Source: Enterobacillus tribolii (GTDB lineage Bacteria; Pseudomonadota; Gammaproteobacteria; Enterobacterales; Enterobacteriaceae). From it: 64,000 bases of DNA. This document shows positions 16,604 to 25,770 of the stretch, in pieces. Under the pieces are notes generated by a model. The model searched no databases and was not told where the DNA came from. It was given only the letters and a program-made list of their open reading frames with translations. The number at the start of each line of letters is the position of its first letter. The stretch's first letter is position 1. Position numbers and translations under genes: made by a program. Location: positions 1-64,000 of the forward strand of contig NZ_QRAP01000010.1 of assembly GCF_003363015.1 (NCBI RefSeq), given 5' to 3'.

Positions 16604-17128
16604 TCAGTTGTAATTAAATTCAGCGACTATAAGCCCTTCTATTGCGCCAATAGTCGCGCTGCCATCTATGCTGTATGGCCGCAGACGTAACGCGAAGGTG
16701 GCATTTCTGTTGCCGTCAACGGGAACGGTCAGGCTGCTGTTAACGCCGAGATCGGTTTTTGTGCCGGCGGCGTCCTGTAGCTGCAGGACAACGTTGTTGG
16801 TGTAGCCGGTACCAACAGCGATGGTATGTTTATTTCTGTCGCCCATAGCGGCGGTGCCGCCAAATGTCGCCGTAACCTGGGTGGTGCCAACCGGGCAGGC
16901 GCTTAAGGTCACGTTAACGGTTGTCCATTCGCCATACGAGCCGGCGGAGGCCAGTGTGACGCTGGGCACATCGGGTAACTCAATTTGATATATGCCGTTG
17001 TTGTCTACGGTGCAGGCGGCGGCGGTGATCTTGCCGGTGAGGTTGATGGTGGTATCTGCAGCCAGGGTGACGAAAGGACATCCCATGGCGATCACCACAA
17101 CCATCACGCCTTTGATAACGTTGTTCAT
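16604..17128 (-). CDS. Fimbrial minor subunit
   Basis: 174 residues from the ATG at 17128 (AGGAG seven bases before). The signal peptide ends near TLAADT. Pilin motifs are LTGKITAAACTVD, LSACPVGTTQVTATFGG and the terminal LIVAEFNYN. It resembles the neighbouring subunit at 16038-16574 and sits between it and the adhesin gene. Two paralogous tip or adaptor pilins after the adhesin is a common arrangement in type 1-like clusters. Confidence 0.85.
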   Translation of the reverse strand: MNNVIKGVMVVVIAMGCPFVTLAADTTINLTGKITAAACTVDNNGIYQIELPDVPSVTLASAGSYGEWTTVNVTLSACPVGTTQVTATFGGTAAMGDRNKHTIAVGTGYTNNVVLQLQDAAGTKTDLGVNSSLTVPVDGNRNATFALRLRPYSIDGSATIGAIEGLIVAEFNYN

Positions 17129-17173
17129 ACAGTAACTCCTGTAGCATGGCCCAAATACTGTTTTATAAATCAA

Positions 17174-18157
17174 CTAGTTGTATACAATGGTCGCATAGGC
17201 GACGGCATTGACGTCTCCTGACGGCACACTGCTTTGCAGCGCATAGTAGCGGGCTGTAAAGGAGGGGTTAGCCCCCGAAGAACCCACCGTACCTATATTG
17301 ATAGCGTTTCCGCTTCCTATAGGGATCGGGGTACCGCCCCTGAGTATTTGGATGCCGACCGCGGTGGCGTTACTGCTTTGAGTATTTTGAAAAACGGCAT
17401 TGGCACTGTCGGCCATTTCACCGCTGAAAAAGAGCGAAAGACTGACATCGGACTTGCATTGCAGGGGGATAATAAAAGAGGTCTCCCCGGTGGTTTTGCC
17501 CACGGCATTGAGGGTTGCCTGGTTGCCATCCGGCAATGATACATCGATGGTCGATTGGGTGATGGTGCAAGAGGGGGTCTCCGGCGCCAGAACGAGAGTG
17601 CCGTCCATATAAAATTGCCGGAACTCAGTACCATTAACGTAAATACTCCCCACTTTCTGGGGGCCGAAACGCCCGCCCGCCGACAGCGCGCCTGTCTTAA
17701 TAAACTCGAGGGTGAAATAACCACCGCCCTTATCCTGGCCTTCCGCGTTCATTATCCACTGAATTGGTGCCGATACGGGCCAGTACACGTTGTTGAACGG
17801 GGGGAGCGGGGTCCAATTACCGCCACTTGACAGTTTGGCCCGGTAGGCCACGCCGGGGATGGTGGTTGGATACAGATTGCCGTTGGGGATGCCTTCTCCC
17901 TGAACGACCTGAGTAACCGTTTGTCCGCTTAATATGGCAAGCTCCGGGCAGTAGCCGGTTGTCGCTTCAGTCTGCATCCCTACTGAGCCAATCACCGACC
18001 CGATGGGCAAGGTCGGATCTACATTCAGCGTGGCCGGAGGATGGACCGGCTTTATGATGGGACAAGCCGCCTGCGCCGGTGTAGCGGCCAGCGCCATCAG
18101 TCCGGCCAGTATGGTTATTCCCGGGAGCAATCTGCATATCTGTTTTATATTCATCAT
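17174..18157 (-). CDS. Fimbrial tip adhesin, two-domain (FimH-like architecture)
   Basis: 327 residues from the ATG at 18157, eight bases below the usher stop. After a signal peptide (LMALAATPAQAACPI), residues to about 200 form a receptor-binding-type domain with the aromatic and glycine-rich segments expected of lectin domains. From SCTITQSTIDVSLPDGNQ onward a pilin domain follows, ending VAYATIVYN. FimH-type adhesins have about 300 residues in the same layout. The binding domain is not similar enough by eye to name a sugar ligand. Confidence 0.82.
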   Translation of the reverse strand: MMNIKQICRLLPGITILAGLMALAATPAQAACPIIKPVHPPATLNVDPTLPIGSVIGSVGMQTEATTGYCPELAILSGQTVTQVVQGEGIPNGNLYPTTIPGVAYRAKLSSGGNWTPLPPFNNVYWPVSAPIQWIMNAEGQDKGGGYFTLEFIKTGALSAGGRFGPQKVGSIYVNGTEFRQFYMDGTLVLAPETPSCTITQSTIDVSLPDGNQATLNAVGKTTGETSFIIPLQCKSDVSLSLFFSGEMADSANAVFQNTQSSNATAVGIQILRGGTPIPIGSGNAINIGTVGSSGANPSFTARYYALQSSVPSGDVNAVAYATIVYN

Positions 18158-18165
18158 CTGTTTCC

Positions 18166-20745
18166 TCACCGGCACTGTCCGTTCAAATTCGCTATTGCGT
18201 TGGTACCTTTCGGTACGCTGTAGTCCACATTGCACTGTTCGCCCGGCCCATTGCCCCACTTCACGCTTAACGTTCCGCGCTCGCTTAACCCGGTCAGGTA
18301 TGTCTGACCACCATCGCCGACGATAAAACCCTGAGCGTCTTTACTGCCTGATTCCGTTACCGCCGCGCCGAACGGCACCGGCCGCCCGTCCGCCTGCGTC
18401 AGCACCATCAGCACCCGGTAGCCCACGCTGGTTTGGAAGTTGGCCCGCACAATGGCGCCGCGCGTCGGGATAACCGTTTGTGAGTTGATGGTGACTTCGG
18501 CGTTATCACCCAGTGTTGCGGTATTGAGCGTGACGTCATTCTTGCGGTACGGGCTGGCGTAGGGCACCAGGGTGTAACCGCGGAAATCGGTCTTCACGCC
18601 GGTTTGGCCCTGTATCGCCACGCTTTTTGCGCCGGGAGCGGCAACAAGTACGGCTGTCTCGCCTGCCGGTTGACCAAGGGTGATACCGTTCCTGTGGGCC
18701 ACGATGCTGCCCTGCAGGCCGTAGTTCAGGCGCTGACTGTATCTGTCATAGCTGTAGCCGCCGTTTACCTCGCCGTAACCGGCGCGCCAGTTGGCGTTAA
18801 CGTTGCCGCTGTTGCCCTGGCCCTGCGAACCGTAACCCTGCATAACGTTCCAGTTCAGGTTGTTGTCTGCTAACGCCGTTCCGTTGATGCTGACGCTGTT
18901 ACTGGTGTTGCCGTTCTTGCTGGTATTCACCCTGTAGCTGATGTAGGTCCGGCGGCTGCCAAACAGCTTGTCCAGCGGCATGCTGATGTTAAATGAGAAC
19001 AACTGGTCGTTGTTGTACTGCCGCCCGCTGCCACCGCCGCTGCTGGTGGTGGCATAGGAGTTGCGGTTATAGGTGTAATTCAGGTTGTAGCTGATGCCGT
19101 TATACGAGTTGCTGTAGCTGGCTCCGTATGACGCCATGCGCTTGTTGTTGTTCCAGTAATCCTCGCGTACCGCGTTCAGTGACAGGCTGCCTGCGCCTTC
19201 CCATAGATTTTGGGAGAGGGTCATTTCCGCCCGGTTGCGGCGGCGCTCCTGCAATGGGTAGCTGCGTTCATCACGGTAGGTCTCCAGCACTTCCTGCATG
19301 CCCCAGTAGCCGTCGGTGGCGTAGCGGTAGCCGGCGATAGCAAAGTTGGTGCCGGTCTCGACGAAGTTCTTGCTGTAGCGCACCCGCCACGACTGCCCGT
19401 TCTCCCGTTGTTGATCTTTCTGGCGCGACCAGGCCTGGGTGACGTCCGCCGATATCGCACCAAACCTGCCCAGGTTCTTACCGGCGCCAAAGGCCGTCGC
19501 CTGGTATTTGCTGCTGGCCTGAAAGCCGCCGTAGAGCGTGAACCCGGCGGGAAGGCCATAAATTGCGGTACCCTGCGTGACCGGAGTTTCTTCTACGCTG
19601 TTGTCGTAGGCACGGTAAACGCCGCTGGTAAGGCTGTATTTGAAGCGCCCTTCGCGCTGCAACACCGGCAATGAGGCGTAGGGGATAACCAGCTGCTGTT
19701 CGCTGCCGTCGGATTCCTGAATCGTGACATGCAGGTCGCCGGAACCACCGGTAGGGTACATGTCGGTGATCTCAAAACTGCCCGGAGATACGTAAGTCTG
19801 GTAAATCACATAGCCGTTCTGGCGAATGACCACCTGGGCGCTGGTGCGGGCAATGCCGCGCACCACCGGCGCATAGCCGCGCAGGCTTTCCGGCAGCATC
19901 TCGTCATCCGAGGCCAGCTGGCCGCCGCGAAACGGAATGCTGTCAAACACGTCCGACAGCGTGGTGCTGTCGCCGAGCGTCAGCTGACTTTTCAGCACTT
20001 TGATATCGCGCTGAATATAGGTGTAGATGGTGTCCCACTTGTCGTGCGTTTCTCCCCCTGAACTGGAGCGGTTCCAGGTGGTGTAGTTGCGCAGCCGCCA
20101 GGGGCCGATGTTGATGCCGGGGCGCAGGTTCGCGTATTGGTTGTTGCTGTCCGCGCCATTACCTTTCTTCGCCCAGTTATTGGCGCCGCTTACGCTGTAG
20201 TTAAGGAGAACCGCCGTAATGCCATCGTCCCACTGCCGGGGATCAACCCAGCCACGTACCGCGTTGTTAACCGCCGACTGCGGAAAACTCAGCAGCAACT
20301 GCTGTTCACTGAAACGGAACGTCGCACTGGCCTGGGGAATGGCGGCCAGGTTGGCACAGGCGTCACCGGGCTTGCCCAGTGCAGGAAAGCGCGAGATCAT
20401 CACGCCCCATCCGGCCAGATCGTCTACCGGCAGGCACGGTTGTAACGTCTGTTTACCGGCGCTGTCTGCCGCCATGCTGAATGTGACGCTGCGGGTTTCC
20501 ATCCGGTCATTGTTGAGATAGACATCCACGTGGTAGATACCCGGCACCTGACCACCGGCTTCCCCGAAGACCGACAAATCGACCGGGACCTGCCCTGGCG
20601 TGCCCATCTCCAGCAGCGCAGGGTTGAAGTAGTCCCGCGCCTGCACGTTCATTATCATTCCGGCGGGTAAAGCTATCTGGGCAGCGATAAGGCAGGCTAC
20701 CCGGGTTAAGCGCGGCCTGATGCGGCGGTTATTTTTATTGTCCAT
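18166..20745 (-). CDS. Fimbrial outer-membrane usher (FimD/PapC family)
   Basis: 859 residues from the ATG at 20745 (GGAG seven bases upstream). A signal peptide ends near NVQARDYFNPALLE; YFNPALLE is the typical usher start. Further blocks are GWVDPRQWDDGITAVLLNYSVSG, YTYIQRDIKVLKSQLTLGDS, SLRGYAPVVRGIARTSAQVV, the plug-region PGSFEITDMYPTGGSGDLHVTI and the C-terminal PFGAAVTESG. This is the full set of N-terminal, barrel, plug and C-terminal domains. It translocates pilins delivered by the chaperone encoded just upstream. Confidence 0.93.
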   Translation of the reverse strand: MDNKNNRRIRPRLTRVACLIAAQIALPAGMIMNVQARDYFNPALLEMGTPGQVPVDLSVFGEAGGQVPGIYHVDVYLNNDRMETRSVTFSMAADSAGKQTLQPCLPVDDLAGWGVMISRFPALGKPGDACANLAAIPQASATFRFSEQQLLLSFPQSAVNNAVRGWVDPRQWDDGITAVLLNYSVSGANNWAKKGNGADSNNQYANLRPGINIGPWRLRNYTTWNRSSSGGETHDKWDTIYTYIQRDIKVLKSQLTLGDSTTLSDVFDSIPFRGGQLASDDEMLPESLRGYAPVVRGIARTSAQVVIRQNGYVIYQTYVSPGSFEITDMYPTGGSGDLHVTIQESDGSEQQLVIPYASLPVLQREGRFKYSLTSGVYRAYDNSVEETPVTQGTAIYGLPAGFTLYGGFQASSKYQATAFGAGKNLGRFGAISADVTQAWSRQKDQQRENGQSWRVRYSKNFVETGTNFAIAGYRYATDGYWGMQEVLETYRDERSYPLQERRRNRAEMTLSQNLWEGAGSLSLNAVREDYWNNNKRMASYGASYSNSYNGISYNLNYTYNRNSYATTSSGGGSGRQYNNDQLFSFNISMPLDKLFGSRRTYISYRVNTSKNGNTSNSVSINGTALADNNLNWNVMQGYGSQGQGNSGNVNANWRAGYGEVNGGYSYDRYSQRLNYGLQGSIVAHRNGITLGQPAGETAVLVAAPGAKSVAIQGQTGVKTDFRGYTLVPYASPYRKNDVTLNTATLGDNAEVTINSQTVIPTRGAIVRANFQTSVGYRVLMVLTQADGRPVPFGAAVTESGSKDAQGFIVGDGGQTYLTGLSERGTLSVKWGNGPGEQCNVDYSVPKGTNAIANLNGQCR

Positions 20746-20842
20746 CTTCGTGCTCCGTTGCCAGCGGGAAGCGGTTTGCCTCCCGTGTTCCCTGACGGTC
20801 TGCACTCCTGACAGCCCGCCGACAATACTGCTTCTCAGCGTT

Positions 20843-21532
20843 TTATTGCTTATTTAGATACGTTTCGCTGACGCCGCCGTAGTCGGTAATGATCTTCCAG
20901 GTGACCGCCCCGGTGACACCTGACGGTACGGTAAACGAGGTTGACCCCATTGGGGCGACGAAGGTGGCATCGTTGAGTTGGTGCTTGCCTACGTTGATCT
21001 GATGAAAGTTCATGTAAAACGGCGTTGGGTTGTTAACCGTGAGACGGTTGCCAGTCTGCGACCAGGTGAGCTTATCGGCGACGTCAAGCGGCGTGCTCTT
21101 GAGCCCGGCGGGGCGGAAAATCAGTTTGATGCGGGTCTTGACCGCAATCTGCAGCGTGTTGACGTTCTCCCGTTTTTCACCGGAGGGAACGGATTTGATA
21201 TTGATCCAGTAAAGCGATTCACGATCTTCCGGCAGGTTGCCGCCGGTGCGTATGACACGCAGCAGGTTCTTCTGCCCGGCTTCGAGGCGGAACAACGGCG
21301 GCGTGATGATAAAGGGCGCTTTCTCTGCGCCGCCGTTCTGGGTTTCTATCCAGGACTGGATCAGATAGGGGCCGGTATCCGAGTTGGTAACGCTCAGCGA
21401 GGCCTCTTTTTTGCCGCCGTCGTAAATCAGGCGGGTGCCGCCAACGGTAATTCCGCCAGCATCGGCCGCCTGCGCCAGCGGAACACACAGCGACAGTAAC
21501 AATACTTTGAGCCAGATATTCATAACGTTCAT
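20843..21532 (-). CDS. Periplasmic fimbrial chaperone (PapD family)
   Basis: About 229 residues. Start codons at 21535, 21532 and 21523 are all possible; GGAG is four bases before 21532. The signal peptide is LKVLLLSLCVPLAQA. The mature protein shows GGTRLIYDGGKKEASLSVTN, SWIETQN, the FIITPPLFRLEAGQKNLLRVI strand, LYWINIKSVP and KLIFRPAGL, the standard FGS-chaperone blocks including the subunit-binding Arg and Lys positions. It serves the usher and pilins of this cluster. Confidence 0.9.
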   Translation of the reverse strand: MNVMNIWLKVLLLSLCVPLAQAADAGGITVGGTRLIYDGGKKEASLSVTNSDTGPYLIQSWIETQNGGAEKAPFIITPPLFRLEAGQKNLLRVIRTGGNLPEDRESLYWINIKSVPSGEKRENVNTLQIAVKTRIKLIFRPAGLKSTPLDVADKLTWSQTGNRLTVNNPTPFYMNFHQINVGKHQLNDATFVAPMGSTSFTVPSGVTGAVTWKIITDYGGVSETYLNKQ

Positions 21533-21617
21533 CATGCTCCGCGAAAAAAACGGGCTGGCCGCAGCCGGCCCGTAAGTACTCCACCCGACACGGGCGAGTA
21601 GAGAAGGGTGACAATCT

Positions 21618-22148
21618 TTAGTTGTAGATAATGTTAAAGGTGGCCGTGGAGTTGGCCGGACCGGCTGTAATTGCAGCGTTGTTCGCCGTTGCGTAGTAAC
21701 GCGCAACGAAGTCCAGGGTGTTATCGCCGGTTTTCAGTGCGTAGGCCGATGAAGGCTCAAACAGCGAAACGACGGCATTGGTGCTGTCGGAGAGCTGGAT
21801 CCCCACGTTTTTAGCCACACCGGCTTCCTGCGTCAGGGCCAGCACTTTGTTGTCACCGTCCAGAGCCAACCCATCAAATTTCACCTGAGCGGTTTTTCCG
21901 TTCAGCGCAGCCGGGCAGCCGGTCAGTTTAATAGTGAATTGGGTGGGAGAAGCCGTATCGCCGGAGCTGGTGAATGAGCTGCGGGATACGGTTCCCAGAG
22001 TGACGGTGAGCGGGGTGCCGACCGGGTTAACAACGGTGCAGGCATCGTCGGTGATTGCGCCGACGAACTTGATTTCTCCATCATCCGCCATTGCGGCGGT
22101 AGAGCAAATGCCGGCGACCAGAGCAACAGCAATCAGATTCTTTTTCAT
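21618..22148 (-). CDS. Major fimbrial subunit (type 1-like pilin)
   Basis: 176 residues: signal peptide to AMADDG, then the pilin domain IKFVGAITDDACTVV with Cys 37, LTGCPA with Cys 78 and the C-terminal NSTATFNIIYN beta-zipper strand. Ala/Thr/Gly-rich composition suits a structural rod pilin. It is the first gene after the invertible element. Its leader runs about 130 bases from the left inverted repeat to the ATG and contains a run of ten G. Expression should depend on the orientation of the switch. Confidence 0.9.
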   Translation of the reverse strand: MKKNLIAVALVAGICSTAAMADDGEIKFVGAITDDACTVVNPVGTPLTVTLGTVSRSSFTSSGDTASPTQFTIKLTGCPAALNGKTAQVKFDGLALDGDNKVLALTQEAGVAKNVGIQLSDSTNAVVSLFEPSSAYALKTGDNTLDFVARYYATANNAAITAGPANSTATFNIIYN

Positions 22149-22234
22149 ATATATCTCTCCTTAAAAATGCGTCTGACGACGCATTTGATTCCATTGGCTT
22201 CAAGCTGTTTTTAGGCCGCAAGAGCCATACTTTT

Positions 22235-22244
22235 GGGGGGGGGG
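22235..22244. repeat. Homopolymer run of ten G in the pilin leader
   Basis: Ten G on the plus strand (C on the pilin mRNA sense), 87-96 bases before the pilin ATG and between the left inverted repeat and the gene. It would lie in the 5' untranslated leader of the ON transcript. Runs this long tend to slip during replication. Confidence 0.9.
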
Positions 22245-22281
22245 CAATTTGGCGGCAAAATGAACACATAACTGAACAAAA

Positions 22282-22588
22282 TGTTCCAAATTGACCAGTT
22301 TGGTTGTTGGTCTCGTTTATATGCGGATTTTTTGTTTTTTTTGGTTTTTTAGGTTGGGTTTTTATTCATTGGCAGAATAAAAAAACAATTTATTCCACAA
22401 CAAAATAGTAATAAGAAGTGTCTTATATGAGTTTAAAATTGAAATGAAATTGTTAATTTTCTTTCGTATAAGAAAATTCGGCTTATAATTTATTGATTGG
22501 TATAGGTAAATTCTTAGGAGGTGTATGAAAAGAGGGGTGCATTGACAGGCTGAATATTGATTATTAGTATCATGGTCAATTTGGAACA
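22282..22588. other. fimS-like invertible DNA element (phase switch)
   Basis: TGTTCCAAATTGACCA at 22282-22297 is repeated as its exact reverse complement at 22573-22588, bounding 307 bp. Just outside the arms a looser match (GT.CA) continues. E. coli fimS is a 314-bp segment between short inverted repeats, inverted by FimB/FimE and carrying the fimA promoter. Here a FimB-type gene lies 55 bases to the right and the pilin gene 133 bases to the left, in the same arrangement. The internal promoter (22542-22570) points right, away from the pilin, so this copy is in the OFF orientation. Confidence 0.85.
22542..22570 (+). promoter_or_regulatory. Strong sigma-70-type promoter inside the invertible element
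   Basis: TTGACA at 22542-22547, a 17-base spacer, then TAGTAT at 22565-22570. The predicted start falls near 22577, inside the right inverted repeat, as in E. coli fimS. In the given orientation it fires toward the 3' end of the recombinase gene. After inversion it would fire into the pilin leader. Confidence 0.75.
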
Positions 22589-22643
22589 AAATGTCCATAT
22601 AGTTACATTTCGTTACATATATTTTGTGGTCTTTCCTTGAATA

Positions 22644-23192
22644 TTACCAGATGCGGGTAAAACGATGCGCATTCGTTGCGGTATAAAGCACCGTATGTTG
22701 GATGCTTCGATGCCCCAGATAGTCCTGGATTAGTCGTGTATCCACCCCCTTGTCTGCCAGGGCAAAGCCGCATGCGTGGCGTAACATATGCGGGTGCGCA
22801 TCAACCTTAAGCTGAGCTTTCCGCCCATAATTACGCAGTAATTCATAAATTTGCTGGCGCGAGAGGCGGTTGCCTTTTTGGGATAAGAAAAGCCACTCTT
22901 TCCCTGCATGCTTATGCCGGGAGCGGGTTTTGAGCCAGGCATAAAGTGCATTACGCTCAAGGTCGTAAAGGGGATGAATGGTAGACAACCCATTTTTTAA
23001 TCTCCTGATAAATATGCTGTTATTAGATAAATCAATATCTGCAAGCCGCCAGCTGTTAATTTCACTGACCCTGCAACCATGGATGAAACACATCCATATA
23101 AGACAGGTGTCTCGTTCTGGGTTATTCCCCTGACTTGCAGCCTCAATCAGCTTTTTTATTTCCGGTTCAGTAAGGTATTTCCTATTTTTCAT
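22644..23192 (-). CDS. FimB/FimE-type tyrosine recombinase
   Basis: 182 residues, the compact size of Fim recombinases, which lack the arm-binding domain of phage integrases. The catalytic set is visible: Arg 41 in HGCRVSEI, His 135-x-x-Arg 138 in HPHMLRHACGFAL, His 161 in YLGHRSIQHT and the nucleophile Tyr 170 in TVLYTATNAHRF. RLIQDYLGHR and HPHMLRH are near-identical to FimB. It is upstream of the pilin operon in the same orientation. Only one recombinase is present, so it would have to act in both directions like FimB, unless a second is encoded elsewhere. Confidence 0.92.
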   Translation of the reverse strand: MKNRKYLTEPEIKKLIEAASQGNNPERDTCLIWMCFIHGCRVSEINSWRLADIDLSNNSIFIRRLKNGLSTIHPLYDLERNALYAWLKTRSRHKHAGKEWLFLSQKGNRLSRQQIYELLRNYGRKAQLKVDAHPHMLRHACGFALADKGVDTRLIQDYLGHRSIQHTVLYTATNAHRFTRIW

Positions 23193-23697
23193 GGTTTCCT
23201 CTTGTCAAGAAAATATGCATTGCACTGTATTTCAGGCATTCTATATCAGTAACTGAAGGCTACAAGGATGACTCGGTAAATTTTAAATGCACATTTTTTG
23301 TGTAATGATCTTTTTCAAAGAAGAGGCATTTGCCCTCTTTTTGTCACAAATTAATAATGTCTTTGTTTTATAAGGTGTTTCTCTTCGCTCAACGCCCATT
23401 GCAAAGTGGGGCGGCAACAGAAATTGGCTATACAAAGAGTCCTGCATCAATTTATGCCGGGCTCATTTTTTGGGTAATCGAAGACGGCGGGTTCTCCCGG
23501 GCATAAATTTTATTATCTAAGATAATACCCCCCACCTTGAAATACAGGGTTCTATATTATCACTGCTATGAGAGAGGCTAATATTCAGAGCCAGTATCAG
23601 CCCCTCTGAAAATAATTTCTGTTTACGTTGTTAGACTGCCTGCAAGTGCTATTCCGAATCAGTGGTTAAACAGATTTTTGGCGTGAGCGTTCTGTTT
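23193..23697. other. Intergenic region with two inverted repeats, no gene seen
   Basis: 505 bases. AAGAGG..CCTCTTTTT at about 23321-23342 is a small terminator-like hairpin reading right. Near 23452-23510, AATTTATGCCGGG recurs as the complement CCCGGGCATAAATT, with one extra C and a spacer of about 35 bases. The recombinase promoter should lie in the left part, but no good -35/-10 pair stands out. Confidence 0.4.
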
Positions 23698-23997
23698 TCA
23701 GTGTGGCAACTCACCCTGAAATCTGCCCTGGTCAAAATGTTCCACTTTAAAGCCGGGTAGTCCATGCGTGGAACGCCACGCTTTTATTACTTCAACGACA
23801 CCTTCCGGAGAGTCATCTTGCCCTGGTTTAGGGTAGTAGATTACATCCATGCCATCAGGGTGCTGTGAAAGTCTTTCAAATTCATGGACAGCGGCTGTAT
23901 GCGCCTCCTCGCTTTCATAATCAGCATTGAAGATTTTCCTTAAGAACGCGATAAACTCTTGCTCGGTATAGTCAGAGATACAATTCTTATCGTTCAT
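23698..23997 (-). CDS. Orphan DNase-colicin/pyocin immunity protein
   Basis: 99 residues matching the Im2/Im9 family: SDYTEQEFIAFLRKIFNADY, then the diagnostic YYPKPGQDDSPEGVVEVIKAWRSTHGLPGFK. The paired helix-III tyrosines that pack on the colicin DNase are present (IYYPK). These proteins bind and neutralise HNH-type nuclease bacteriocins. No colicin or S-pyocin gene is adjacent on either strand, so it is a solitary immunity gene, probably giving resistance to rivals. The C-terminus is about a dozen residues longer than Im9. Confidence 0.88.
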   Translation of the reverse strand: MNDKNCISDYTEQEFIAFLRKIFNADYESEEAHTAAVHEFERLSQHPDGMDVIYYPKPGQDDSPEGVVEVIKAWRSTHGLPGFKVEHFDQGRFQGELPH

Positions 23998-24216
23998 TTT
24001 GGGATTGCCCTAAATTGAGTGTCCAATGGATGAATTAATAATGGGGTTGCCCGCCGGAAACGCCGATACTTCTGTTACACGTAATTTGATGAGCGCCGGG
24101 CTCAGCATATTTGATTGTATGTTACCGGAATGACACAGAATTTCTAACTCTCCCCTTTAACAACAGACGCCCAGCCAATACCATCAACTGAAGCGTCTGT
24201 ATGTAAGCTACAACTC

Positions 24217-24963
24217 TCACCTACCCATTAACACAAACACCCCCCATCCAAAATACTCCCGCGTGTAGGCAACATGCCGCTTAGGCGACACCGTCAACGT
24301 TTTCCTGACTTCCCCGGCAAACTCATCATCCGGATTTTCCTCCAGCCACCGGCGCATAGTCAGCCATTTAGCCGCCTCATACCTGTCCCAGCCTTCCTGG
24401 TCCGCCAAAACCATCTCCACCACGTCATAACCCAGGGTAGTGAAAGAATCGACCAACGCAGGAAGGGTAAGAAAGTCCGCGACAGAATCCACGCCACACG
24501 CTTTAGCGACATCGTCCGTTGGCGGCAACTGACGCCAATAAGGCTCGCCGATAAGCAGCATCCCTCCGGGCTTAAGGCTCTTGGTCAACAGCGCAATCGT
24601 CCCGGCAGCGCCTCCGCCGATCCAGGTGGCGCCAACACACGCCGCCACATCACATTTTTCTTCGGCTACGTAACCAGCAGCATCGTTATGAATAAACTCA
24701 ACGCGGTCAGCAACGCCAAGCTCCTTGGCGCGCATCTTCGCCTGCGTACTGAACAACAGGCTCATATCTACGCCGGTGCCGGTAATGCCATGGTCGCGTG
24801 CCCAGGTGCAGAGCATCTCGCCCGAGCCGCTGCCGAGGTCGAGTATGTGCGTACCCGGCTTCATGCGTAACACGCTGCCGAGCGTCGCGTACTTCTCCGG
24901 CGTGAACGGGTTATGAATGCGGTGCGCGCTTTCGCTGATCGTAAAAATACGTGGGATATCCAA
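24217..24963 (-). CDS. yjhP: SAM-dependent methyltransferase YjhP
   Basis: 248 residues if begun at TTG 24963, which reads MDIPRIFTISESAHRIHNPFT exactly as E. coli YjhP does and has AAAGGA eight bases upstream; no ATG fits. The class I fold is clear: THILDLGSGSGEMLCTWA binds SAM (motif I), then GTGVDMS, VEFIHNDAAGYV, CDVAACVGATWIGGG and LKPGGMLLIGEPYW. The substrate is unknown. In E. coli it is the last gene of topAI-yjhQ-yjhP. Here it directly follows topAI, with two hairpins in the gap and yjhQ missing. Confidence 0.85.
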   Translation of the reverse strand: MDIPRIFTISESAHRIHNPFTPEKYATLGSVLRMKPGTHILDLGSGSGEMLCTWARDHGITGTGVDMSLLFSTQAKMRAKELGVADRVEFIHNDAAGYVAEEKCDVAACVGATWIGGGAAGTIALLTKSLKPGGMLLIGEPYWRQLPPTDDVAKACGVDSVADFLTLPALVDSFTTLGYDVVEMVLADQEGWDRYEAAKWLTMRRWLEENPDDEFAGEVRKTLTVSPKRHVAYTREYFGWGVFVLMGR

Positions 24964-24990
24964 TTCAGAATTCCTTTTTATTAGTGAGTG

Positions 24991-25058
24991 AGTCAGAGGG
25001 CCATCCCTCTGACTTCTTTTCCGCCGGGCATCAGCCGCGTTACACCGCGGCTGATGCC
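24991..25058. other. Two perfect hairpins between topAI and yjhP
   Basis: GGCATCAGCCGCG and its complement (25027-25058, 13-bp stem, 6-base loop) and AGTCAGAGGG with its complement (24991-25014, 10-bp stem, 4-base loop) fill the roughly 100-base gap. Neither has a strong T-run on the minus strand. They could limit read-through from the toxin gene into yjhP. Confidence 0.6.
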
Positions 25059-25064
25059 ATTTCT

Positions 25065-25345
<281 letters not shown>

Positions 25346-25770
25346 GTGCAAAACGTGCAAACACACAGCGGTGTCCGCATTCGATTTCGGCGCATTGATA
25401 ATCAGTCCGGCCTGAAAAGGTCGGGAATCTGATTATCTGATGATTACATTCTCCAGCATCAAAGCCTCGGTACGAGTTGAAAGGTATTTACGGAGAGAAT
25501 GATAACACGTGTTTTTTATATGGGAATAGGCGGGGCGGAAAAATGTGATCGCGGAATGGCGCCCGGATAGCTTCATTTCTCACCGGGAGCGCGCCGGCAT
25601 CAAGCGCCTTTTTTAACGCGGCAGGCACCACCGGTGGCGAAGGTGAGTTCAAAAGCAGGGCGCTGACAGCGCCACCTGCCTTTTTCTGTCGCGCCCCAAT
25701 ATGAAGTAAGGGATAATCCGTGGATTGCGAAACCCGCATCGGGCTATTTGTCGCTCTGAGGGAGAAGTGT
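25346..25770. other. Intergenic region with structured GC-rich part
   Basis: Between topAI and the divergent lipoprotein gene. GGCGCT-GAC-AGCGCC followed by ACCTGCCTTTTT near 25663-25690 resembles a rightward terminator. An 83-codon minus-strand frame across the area has no recognisable product. Confidence 0.4.

Noticed and set aside
22515..22542. Five-residue frame (AGGAGG then ATG..TGA, MKRGVH) inside the invertible element
   Set aside because: It lies upstream of the internal promoter in the present orientation and is too short to support.
23452..23510. Inverted repeat considered as a second invertible switch
   Set aside because: Arms are imperfect and only about 35 bases apart, too close for a fim-type inversion; more likely a hairpin.
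25488..25739. 83-codon minus-strand frame upstream of the lipoprotein gene
   Set aside because: Overlaps a structured terminator-like segment and shows no domain or ribosome site.
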